A stretch of 22,628 bases of DNA from JBBIND01 sp037444075 (GTDB taxonomy: Bacteria > Acidobacteriota > Terriglobia > Bryobacterales > Bryobacteraceae): assembly GCA_037444075.1 (NCBI GenBank), contig JBBIND010000069.1:1-22628 (forward strand), written 5' to 3'. How positions within the stretch are numbered: the stretch's first letter is position 1; the number at the start of each line of letters is the position of its first letter. Below the pieces are notes generated by a model. It did not search any database, had not been told where the DNA came from, and saw nothing but the letters and a program-made list of their open reading frames with translations. The position numbers were made by a program, and so were the translations under genes. Shown piece after piece: positions 16,757-22,628 of the stretch.

Positions 16757-17206
16757 CTAAGCGTGGCCTTGCTCTTCGCTGTCGCCGGCAGGCTCCCGCT
16801 TGCGGCGCACAGCATCCAGCACACCGTTCACAAAGCCCACGGATTCCTCGGCAGAAAAGCGCCGCGCCAGTTCGAGCGCCTGATCGATGACAACCGCCGC
16901 CGGAGTCCCCTCGTGGGTCATTTCGTAGACAGCCATTCTCAGAATGTTCCGGTCGACGGCGGGCATGCGCTCCAGCCGCCAGTTCGCGCTGCTTTCCAGA
17001 ATGAGGTTGTCGATCTCGCTGATTCTTGCCGCCGTGCCACGGACCAGGACTTCCGCGAAGGGGTCACGGGGAGGAGGAGGCTGGTCGTCTTCGTCCGCCA
17101 GGGACCCGTAGAAGGCATTTAGGGCGTCTTCGACGGGAATCGCGCGCATATCCCACTGGTAGAGAACCTGCAACGCTGCCTGGCGCGATCGGTAGCGCGA
17201 CGGCAT
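16757..17206 (-). CDS. nusB: Transcription antitermination factor NusB
   Basis: Binds boxA RNA with NusE (S10) and supports antitermination of rRNA transcription. The 149-aa protein matches the all-helical NusB fold: RYRSRQAALQVLYQWDM at the N-terminus (the RNA-binding Arg-rich helix), the ERMPAVDRNILRMAVYEM helix pair near the middle, and VVIDQALELARRFSAEES with FVNGVLDAV at the end. An acidic, proline-rich loop (ADEDDQPPPPRDP) lies between helices. The ATG at 17206 begins 7 bases after the ribH stop. The ribH-nusB pair is conserved in many bacteria, which strengthens both calls. Confidence 0.95.
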   Translation of the reverse strand: MPSRYRSRQAALQVLYQWDMRAIPVEDALNAFYGSLADEDDQPPPPRDPFAEVLVRGTAARISEIDNLILESSANWRLERMPAVDRNILRMAVYEMTHEGTPAAVVIDQALELARRFSAEESVGFVNGVLDAVRRKREPAGDSEEQGHA

Positions 17207-17213
17207 AACAGTG

Positions 17214-17711
17214 TTACGCGGGCGGCTGAGGGCTTTGGCGGAGCTTCCGCAGCAGGTTGCCGGTTTCGACGGCGCTCATGGCGGCGTCAAAGCCCTTGTT
17301 CCCGTTCTTGGCGCCAGCGCGGTCAATGGCCTGCTCAAGGGTATTCGTCGTCAGCACGCCGAAAGCAACGGGCACGCCCGTTTCCAGCGAGGCCTGTGCC
17401 AGCCCTTTGGCGGCTTCCGAAGCAATGTAGTCGAAATGCGGTGTGTCTCCCCGGATGACGGCGCTCAGGCAAATGAGGGCGTCATGGCGCTTCTGCCTTG
17501 CCAGCTCGGCGGCGGCCAGCGGCAATTCCCAGGAACCCGGCACGCGGACGATCTCGACGTCCTCGTCCAGGCAACCGGTGCGGGAGAGCGCATCCAGCGC
17601 CCCCGCCAGCAGTCTTTCCGTGATCAGGCTGTTGAAACGGCTCACCAGGATGGCGAACTTCAAACCCCGGGCGTCGAGATTTCCTTCGGTCACTTTGTGC
17701 GGCATGCTCAT
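17214..17711 (-). CDS. ribH: 6,7-dimethyl-8-ribityllumazine synthase
   Basis: Penultimate step of riboflavin synthesis: joins the ribitylamino-uracil with 3,4-dihydroxybutanone phosphate to give lumazine. Motifs are the VSRFNSLI pyrimidine-binding strand (23-30), VPGSWELP (57-64), VIRGDTPHFDYI with the catalytic His92, FGVLTTNTLEQA, and an Arg in DRAG that binds the phosphate. The length of 165 aa is typical. Two ATGs are possible, at 17711 and 17705; the GGGAG ribosome site lies too close to the first but 7-8 bases before the second, so the real start may be 17705. It is the first gene of the - strand run and diverges from lepA. No FMN riboswitch is apparent in the 67-base gap, and no other rib genes are nearby. 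Confidence 0.96.
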   Translation of the reverse strand: MSMPHKVTEGNLDARGLKFAILVSRFNSLITERLLAGALDALSRTGCLDEDVEIVRVPGSWELPLAAAELARQKRHDALICLSAVIRGDTPHFDYIASEAAKGLAQASLETGVPVAFGVLTTNTLEQAIDRAGAKNGNKGFDAAMSAVETGNLLRKLRQSPQPPA

Positions 17712-17778
17712 GCTCCCACGGAGTTCACTCCGGCATGGGATAATTAGTCTCTAGATCAACATCTTACCGCATTACCCC
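17712..17778. promoter_or_regulatory. Divergent ribH/lepA promoter region with a 14-base palindrome
   Basis: This 67-base gap must carry the promoters for the ribH run (-) and lepA (+). CGGAGT TC ACTCCG (17719-17732) is a perfect 6-base inverted repeat close to the ribH start. On the plus strand GATAAT (17739-17744) resembles a -10 hexamer and would give lepA a leader of about 27 bases, but no -35 match lies 16-18 bases upstream. lepA has no visible Shine-Dalgarno sequence before its ATG. The assignment is mainly by position. Confidence 0.35.
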
Positions 17779-19587
17779 ATGGATCCAGCTTTTATTCGGA
17801 ATTTCTCTATCATCGCCCACATCGACCACGGCAAGTCGACCCTGGCCGATCGTCTGCTCGAAATGACGGACGCGGTGCCCGAGCGCGAGATGATGGCGCA
17901 AGTGCTGGATACCATGGACCTGGAACGGGAACGTGGCATCACCATCAAAGCCCACGCGGTCCGGCTTAACTACCGGGCCGATGACGGCAACCTCTACCAG
18001 CTCAACCTGATAGACACGCCCGGCCACGTGGATTTCACCTATGAAGTCTCGCGCAGCCTGCAGGCTTGCGAGGGCGCTCTGCTGGTGGTGGATGCCTCGC
18101 AAGGAGTGGAGGCTCAAACGCTGGCCAACACTTACCTGGCGCTGCACCACAACCTGGAGATCCTCCCGGTCATCAACAAGATCGACCTCCCCGCGGCCGA
18201 ACCGGACCGGATCCGGGAACAGATTGAGCAGGTGATTGGCCTGGATGCCAGCGAGGCGATTTCCGTCAGCGCCAAGCAAGGACTCGGTGTGCGCGATGTG
18301 CTGGAAGCGGTGGTGAGGTCGGTTCCCCCTCCCCGCGGCTGTCCGGATGCTCCGCTCCGTGCCCTGATTTTCGATTCCTGGTTCGATCCTTACCGCGGCG
18401 TCGTCACTCTCCTGAGGGTCGTCGACGGGCGCTTGCGGGTGGGTCAGAAGATACGGCTCTGGTCCAACGGCAAAACCTACGAAGTCGAGACTCTGGGCTA
18501 CCAGTCCCCTAAGCCGGTGCCATGCGAAAGCCTGTCAGCTGGCGAGGTCGGCTACATGATGGCGAACATCAAGACGGTCTCCGATGCTCAAATAGGCGAC
18601 ACCGTCGTGGATGACGCCGAACCGCCGCTCGAACCGCTGCCGGGCTTTGAACCGGCCAAGGCCATGGTTTTCGCGGGGCTTTACCCGGTTGAGTCACACG
18701 CACACGGGATCCTGCGCGAGGCGCTCGAAAAGCTACGCCTCAATGACAGCGCATTTAACTTCGAACCCGAAAGCTCGGCGGCGCTCGGTTTCGGCTTCCG
18801 TTGCGGATTCCTCGGCCTGCTCCACATGGAGATCGTTCAGGAGAGGCTGGAGCGGGAATTCGAGATTGAGCTGATCACCACGGCGCCCGGCGTACGCTAC
18901 CGCGTCCACCTGATTGGCGGGGGGATCGTTGAGGTCGACAACCCGACACGTTTCCCCGCCCCTGCCGAAATCGAGTTCATCGAGGAGCCCATCATCGAAG
19001 CCTCCGTGATCACGCGCGAGGAGCACGTTGGTGAGTTGCTCAAGCTGCTGGAGGAAAAGCGCGGAACGCAGAAAAAATTCGAGTACCTCGGCGTGGGCCG
19101 CGTCATGCTGGTGTACGAACTGCCGCTGAATGAAATCGTGCTGGATTTCTACGACCGGCTGAAGTCCGCCTCTCGCGGCTATGCGTCCTTGGATTACCAC
19201 CTGGCCGGCTTTCGTGTTTCCCCCATGGTGAAGCTGGATGTGCTCGTGGCGGGCGAAGCCGTGGACGCGCTCTCCATGATCGTGCACAAAGACCACGCCT
19301 ACGAGCGCGGGAAGACTCTCATCGACCGGCTGCGCAAGCTGATCCCCAGACAGATGTTCGAAGTGGCCCTGCAGGCGGCCATCGGGAGCCGCATTGTGGC
19401 CCGGGAAAACATCCCGGCCATGCGGAAGAACGTGATCGCCAAGTGTTACGGCGGCGACATCACGAGAAAGCGCAAGCTCCTCGAGAGACAGAAAGAGGGC
19501 AAGCGCCGCATGAAGCGCGTCGGGCGCGTGGAGATCCCGCAGGAGGCGTTTCTGGCCGTGCTGCGCGTGGGCGATTCGGACAACTGA
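17779..19587 (+). CDS. lepA: Elongation factor 4 (LepA), ribosome-associated GTPase
   Basis: A translational GTPase that acts on ribosomes at initiation or stalled elongation. G1 is AHIDHGKS (13-20), the switch/G2 region is RERGITIKA, G3 is DTPGH (79-83) and G4 is NKID (133-136). The EF-G-like domains II, III and V follow, with FVFEP-type NFEPESSAALGFGFRCGFLG in the middle. The LepA-specific C-terminal domain ends the protein, with NVIAKCYGGDITRKRKLLE and the basic KEGKRRMKRVG segment. The length of 602 aa is normal for the family. It diverges from ribH and converges on the RNase E/G gene. Confidence 0.98.
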   Translation: MDPAFIRNFSIIAHIDHGKSTLADRLLEMTDAVPEREMMAQVLDTMDLERERGITIKAHAVRLNYRADDGNLYQLNLIDTPGHVDFTYEVSRSLQACEGALLVVDASQGVEAQTLANTYLALHHNLEILPVINKIDLPAAEPDRIREQIEQVIGLDASEAISVSAKQGLGVRDVLEAVVRSVPPPRGCPDAPLRALIFDSWFDPYRGVVTLLRVVDGRLRVGQKIRLWSNGKTYEVETLGYQSPKPVPCESLSAGEVGYMMANIKTVSDAQIGDTVVDDAEPPLEPLPGFEPAKAMVFAGLYPVESHAHGILREALEKLRLNDSAFNFEPESSAALGFGFRCGFLGLLHMEIVQERLEREFEIELITTAPGVRYRVHLIGGGIVEVDNPTRFPAPAEIEFIEEPIIEASVITREEHVGELLKLLEEKRGTQKKFEYLGVGRVMLVYELPLNEIVLDFYDRLKSASRGYASLDYHLAGFRVSPMVKLDVLVAGEAVDALSMIVHKDHAYERGKTLIDRLRKLIPRQMFEVALQAAIGSRIVARENIPAMRKNVIAKCYGGDITRKRKLLERQKEGKRRMKRVGRVEIPQEAFLAVLRVGDSDN

Positions 19588-19644
19588 CGCAGCCCGGGCG
19601 TACGGCGCCGCACTCCAGGCATCCACTAAGCAGCCGCTGGATAA

Positions 19645-19665
19645 GACCTGCGAAGTTTCGAGGTC
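19645..19665 (+). repeat. Hairpin downstream of lepA
   Basis: GACCT-g-CGAA-gt-TTCG-AGGTC forms a 9-pair stem with one bulged G, 58 bases after the lepA stop. No T run follows. It is followed closely by CCGCGAGCGG, a smaller palindrome. It may be a stabilising 3' structure or part of a dispersed intergenic repeat; only one copy is in the window. Confidence 0.35.
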
Positions 19666-19708
19666 CGCGAGCGGAAGTCTGTCCCGCCCGCCAGTTCAAT
19701 GGGGTGAG

Positions 19709-19748
19709 GCCCACACGGGGCAGGGCCCAGCCTGCCCCGGGGCTTTTT
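19709..19748 (+). terminator. Intrinsic terminator after lepA
   Basis: CGGGGCAGG (19716-19724) pairs perfectly with CCTGCCCCG (19731-19739) around a 6-base loop. GCCC (19709-19712) can pair with GGGC (19740-19743) to extend the stem past an ACA internal bulge. Five Ts (19744-19748) follow directly on the plus strand. It lies about 120 bases after the lepA stop and 12 bases before the end of the convergent RNase gene, so it should stop lepA transcripts from running into that gene. It lacks a T run on the minus strand. Confidence 0.72.
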
Positions 19749-19759
19749 CTGTCAGGACG

Positions 19760-22279
19760 TCAGACGAGGTCGAACTTCTCGTGGTGCAGTTGGGCGTCTG
19801 AGACGACCATCACCTGTTTGCCCAGCACCTCATCGAGTTCCTCCAGGTACTTGTGCCGGGTGGATTTGAGCTGCTTGGCCACATCCGGGTGAACGCGCAA
19901 CGTCACCTCTTCGCCCTCCAAAGCGCGAGCCATCTTATGGGCTTGCTGGAGAATCTCCCCGATAACGGTTTGAACGCTCTTCACGTACGCGGCGCCTTCG
20001 CAATACGGGCAGGGCGAGCAGAGCGTGCGCTCCAGGCTCTGCTTGACACGCTTGCGGGTGATGGCCACCAGGCCGAAATCGTTGAACTGCAGGATTTTGC
20101 AGGGAGCCCGGTCAGCCCGCATCGTCTCTTCAAGCGCCTGCATCACCTTCAACCGGTTCTTGCGTTCATCCATGTCGATGAAGTCGATCACGATGATGCC
20201 ACCCAGGTCTCGCAGCCGGACTTGCCGGACGATTTCCTTCACCGCCTCCAGGTTGGTTTTGACGATGGTGTCTTCCAGGCGGTTGGACTTGCCGACGAAC
20301 TTGCCCGTGTTGATGTCGATGGCGACCAGCGCTTCTGTCTGGTTGATCACGATATAACCGCCCGATTTCAGCCAGACCTTCGGCCGCAGGGCCTTCTCCA
20401 ACTCGGCTGAGATATTGAAGGCGTCGAAGATGTGCGTGCTGCGCGTGTACAGCCGGACGCGCTTCAACAAGGACGGCTGAAACCGCTCCAGGAAATGCAA
20501 CACTGCCTCGTACAGGTCTTCGTTGTCCACCCAGATGGTCTTGAAATCGCCGGTCAACTGATCGCGGAGCAGGCGCTCGACGATGTCCAGGTCATGGTGC
20601 AACAGCGCCGGCGCGGCCCTTTTCTCCGCTTTCCGCCGGATGTCCAGCCACAACTCGTAAAGGAAGGTCATGTCGGCGGCGATGTCGGATTCGCTTTGCC
20701 CCTCACCCGCCGTGCGCACGATGTAGCCACCGGGGATATCCTGCCCGTGGGTCTGCAGGATGCGCCGCAAGCGCGCCCTTTCTTCGTCGCTGGCGATTTT
20801 GCGTGAAACGCCCAGGTGGTCCAGCATCGGCATGTAGACGACGTAGCGGCCCGGCAAGGCAATATGCGAAGTGATGCGGGCGCCCTTCTGCCCCATGGGC
20901 TCCTTGGCCACCTGAACCAACACTTCCTTGCCTTCTTTGAGCAGGTCGGTGATGGACGCTGTGGCCGGCTTCTCGGTTTGCGGCAAAGCCTTCTCGGCGA
21001 TCTTTACTTCCGCCGGGCGCGCCGCTTCGGCCACCTTCGGGGTTTCGCCCTGCGGCCGGCTCCGTACGTCATGCTGAGGTTCGAAACCCTTGCCGCGTTG
21101 GCGCCGCCGCGACCTGCGGGAGATGCGATGCATATAGCGGGAAGATTGCTCCCGTATGCTGGCAGTAGCGCCGCCTTCGCCTCCCGTTGCCACGGGTTGG
21201 GCTCCTTCGCTGGACCCGGGCGGCTCGGTTTCTCCGGGCCACTCCACGGGTTCCTCACCGAGCGCTCCGAGGATCATCTCCTGAATGTCAAGGTCTTCAG
21301 GAGCCTCCTCCTCACCCTCAGTCTCCACAGCACCCGTAATCTCAGGCTCTGCGTCTTCCAGGCCGCCCTCGGTATCCTCCGCCGCAACGGTCTGCAGGAA
21401 GTCCTCTGTCAGTTCCGCGCCCAACCCGGCTTCCTGTTCGGCGGGATAAACTTCGAAAACCTCGTCGGCGGATTCCACGCCGGTTTCCACCTCGCCAAAA
21501 GCACCCTCAGAAGCGCCGTCCTCTTCGGCCTCAGCGACCCAGGCGGATCCATCCTCATCGGCGGGGTCATCCATGGAGGACTCCTCTTCCGCCTCGTCAC
21601 CGGCCGCTTCAATCAACTCGACGGAAACCACCTCGGCTTCGAGGACTTCGACATCCTCATCGCCATCCGCGGTTAGCTCCTCACCCGCAGCTTCTTCCTC
21701 GAAGGCAACGTCCGGCTCTTCCGCAAGCGCATCGCCTTCGGGCTCACCGTCCATGTCATGCGCGCGCTTGTACTTGGCTACGGACTCGCCCGGCAGAAGC
21801 AGGAAATCTTCGTCGGTTTCAGCGCTTTCAGTGCGCTCGGCCGGCTGCGCCTCTTCACGGGCGTACTTGGATTCCGGAAATCCCCGGCCCCGCGTACGCC
21901 GTCTACGCTGCTTGCGGCCGCGCCGATCTTTGCTTTCGGCGCCGGCGTCCGCTGTCTCCGGAGGCGGCGCTTGAACCTTCGGGGGCGCCTGAGCGGGCCG
22001 CTCCCGGGTGGTCTTAGCCTCGCCCCGGCCCATGTGCTCGTATTCTTCGCTTTCCTCGAAAAAGTCGCTCACATAAAGGAATGCGTCGCGTTCCAGACCG
22101 ATGTCGACGAAGGCCGATTGCATACCTGGCAGCACGCGTGTCACGCGTCCCTTGTGGATACTACCCGCCAGCGAATACTCGTTGGCCCGTTGAAAGTAAA
22201 TCTCGACGAGTTGCTCGTCTTCCAAAATCGCCGCTTTCGTCTCGTGGCGACTGGACGAAATGACCAAATCCTTACTCAT
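19760..22279 (-). CDS. rng: RNase E/G family endoribonuclease with a large acidic insert in the S1 domain
   Basis: Endonuclease of mRNA decay and rRNA processing. With the ATG at 22279 (GGAGAG 5 bases upstream) the protein is 839 aa. The S1 domain starts normally (GSIHKGRVTRVLPGMQSAFV) up to FLYVSDFFEE (about 75). It resumes only at about 441 with ITDLLKEGKEVLVQVAKEPM, and continues ITSHIALPGRYVVYMP. Between them is a low-complexity segment very rich in Glu, Asp and Ala, bounded by two arginine clusters (RRGRKQRRRR near 119-128; RISRRSRRRQRGK near 385-397). The catalytic core is intact: metal ligands Asp655 (AIDINTGKF) and Asp699 (IVIDFIDM), and the zinc-link CPYC at 757-760. There is no long C-terminal scaffold as in E. 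coli RNase E, so it is RNase G-like at that end; rne would be an equally fair symbol. Confidence 0.93.
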   Translation of the reverse strand: MSKDLVISSSRHETKAAILEDEQLVEIYFQRANEYSLAGSIHKGRVTRVLPGMQSAFVDIGLERDAFLYVSDFFEESEEYEHMGRGEAKTTRERPAQAPPKVQAPPPETADAGAESKDRRGRKQRRRRTRGRGFPESKYAREEAQPAERTESAETDEDFLLLPGESVAKYKRAHDMDGEPEGDALAEEPDVAFEEEAAGEELTADGDEDVEVLEAEVVSVELIEAAGDEAEEESSMDDPADEDGSAWVAEAEEDGASEGAFGEVETGVESADEVFEVYPAEQEAGLGAELTEDFLQTVAAEDTEGGLEDAEPEITGAVETEGEEEAPEDLDIQEMILGALGEEPVEWPGETEPPGSSEGAQPVATGGEGGATASIREQSSRYMHRISRRSRRRQRGKGFEPQHDVRSRPQGETPKVAEAARPAEVKIAEKALPQTEKPATASITDLLKEGKEVLVQVAKEPMGQKGARITSHIALPGRYVVYMPMLDHLGVSRKIASDEERARLRRILQTHGQDIPGGYIVRTAGEGQSESDIAADMTFLYELWLDIRRKAEKRAAPALLHHDLDIVERLLRDQLTGDFKTIWVDNEDLYEAVLHFLERFQPSLLKRVRLYTRSTHIFDAFNISAELEKALRPKVWLKSGGYIVINQTEALVAIDINTGKFVGKSNRLEDTIVKTNLEAVKEIVRQVRLRDLGGIIVIDFIDMDERKNRLKVMQALEETMRADRAPCKILQFNDFGLVAITRKRVKQSLERTLCSPCPYCEGAAYVKSVQTVIGEILQQAHKMARALEGEEVTLRVHPDVAKQLKSTRHKYLEELDEVLGKQVMVVSDAQLHHEKFDLV
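20960..22060 (-). other. Coding segment for the acidic, disordered insert of the RNase E/G protein
   Basis: Encodes roughly 365 residues of low complexity placed inside the S1 domain. The order is a Pro/Ala-rich stretch, an Arg cluster, a long Glu/Asp-rich stretch, a second Arg cluster and a Pro/Ala/Lys stretch. The frame is maintained throughout with no stop, and the other two frames on this strand show only short openings, so it is real coding sequence. The boundaries are set by where recognisable S1 sequence stops and resumes and could shift by 10-20 residues. Confidence 0.7.
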
Positions 22280-22628
22280 GAAATCTCTCCGCAACAGAGA
22301 CAGGCGAGAGGCAGCTGAGGAGGGGCTGAAGATTGGCGTTGAAGGCGCCCCGCGTCGTCCCGGCCGGGCCGCCCCGTATTAACTTGCTTGGACTACTTCA
22401 ACCGGGTGCCGCGAAACGGAGCATCCTGACTCAAGAACGTTTCGCAACTCGCCGTGTTGCCGTGCTTACGGAGCCGCCTCGGCGCCAGGCGCCGCAAGGA
22501 AGCGGGCATCGCCGTACAACTTCCGCGCAACTCCGCGGCCGGAGTTTCTACAAGAAACTCGCCAATATCAACAATCTGACTCAGCCGCTTTTCGCGGCCT
22601 CAGTTCAAAAATCTACGGAGCCGGACGT
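22280..22628. other. 349 bases without a supported gene upstream of the RNase E/G gene
   Basis: This probably contains the RNase promoter and 5' leader. Visible structures are GAGTTTC-tacaa-GAAACTC (22542-22560), CGGCGCC-a-GGCGCCG (22480-22494), and GCCGC-ttttc-GCGGC near 22588-22602. No clear sigma-70 promoter was found on the minus strand. On the plus strand a TTG at 22333 with GAGGAGGGG upstream opens a frame of about 98 codons to the window edge, but its product is unrecognisable and its third-position GC is low compared with its neighbours, so it is not called as a gene. Confidence 0.4.

Noticed and set aside
17739..17744. GATAAT as a sigma-70 -10 box for lepA
   Set aside because: No -35 hexamer lies at the proper spacing, so it is mentioned only within the divergent region and not called as a promoter.
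22333..22628. An open plus-strand frame from a TTG with an upstream GAGGAGGGG, running off the window
   Set aside because: The product is not protein-like, third-position GC is lower than in the real genes nearby, and another plus-strand frame is open across most of the same stretch. A longer assembly could change this view.
22595..22628. A tRNA T-arm-like string (GTTCAAAAATC) near the window end
   Set aside because: The flanking bases do not pair as a T-stem and no anticodon arm or acceptor stem can be drawn.
1..22628. CRISPR arrays, IS elements, phage genes, toxin-antitoxin pairs or defence genes
   Set aside because: No regularly spaced direct repeats, transposase, integrase or defence-type motifs were seen on either strand.

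Overview
The window is GC-rich, densely coding DNA of a Gram-negative bacterium: it has lpxB (lipid A synthesis), a lipoprotein lytic transglycosylase and many exported proteins. The mix of a YncE/phosphoesterase fusion, a Tat-exported NIPSNAP protein, an S41 protease, exported BNR and HpaI-type proteins, and an RNase E/G with a large acidic insert points to Acidobacteriota, perhaps Bryobacterales/Solibacter-like. That placement is inference from gene content only. No phage, CRISPR, IS element, tRNA or rRNA was seen.

Layout. Positions 1-105 hold the tail of an unidentified + strand gene. It converges on guaA (112-1896, -), which follows a frameshifted S41 protease gene (1927-3529, -). Diverging from the protease is a + strand pair: an exported BNR/sialidase-like protein (3711-4946) and an exported HpcH/HpaI aldolase (4966-5838). 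A fold-back repeat (about 5895-6021) separates this pair from a convergent MltD-like transglycosylase (6024-7691, -). Upstream of that is a YncE-propeller/phosphoesterase protein (7850-10525, -), divergent from a NIPSNAP protein (10575-11354, +).

A long - strand run then reads ribH, nusB, speA, lpxB, an M1-peptidase homologue and a truncated outer-membrane-protein fragment (17711 down to about 11321). lepA (17779-19587, +) diverges from ribH and converges on an RNase E/G gene (19760-22279, -), with a terminator between them. The last 349 bases hold hairpins but no supported gene.

Housekeeping functions (GMP, riboflavin and lipid A synthesis, polyamine precursor, antitermination, elongation factor 4, RNA decay) are interleaved with cell-envelope and exported proteins. 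The points most worth a second look are the M1 homologue that has lost all zinc-site residues, the very large acidic insert splitting the S1 domain of the RNase, the GMP synthetase of eukaryote-like architecture, and the exported aldolase paired with a BNR protein. I found no clearly new multi-gene system.
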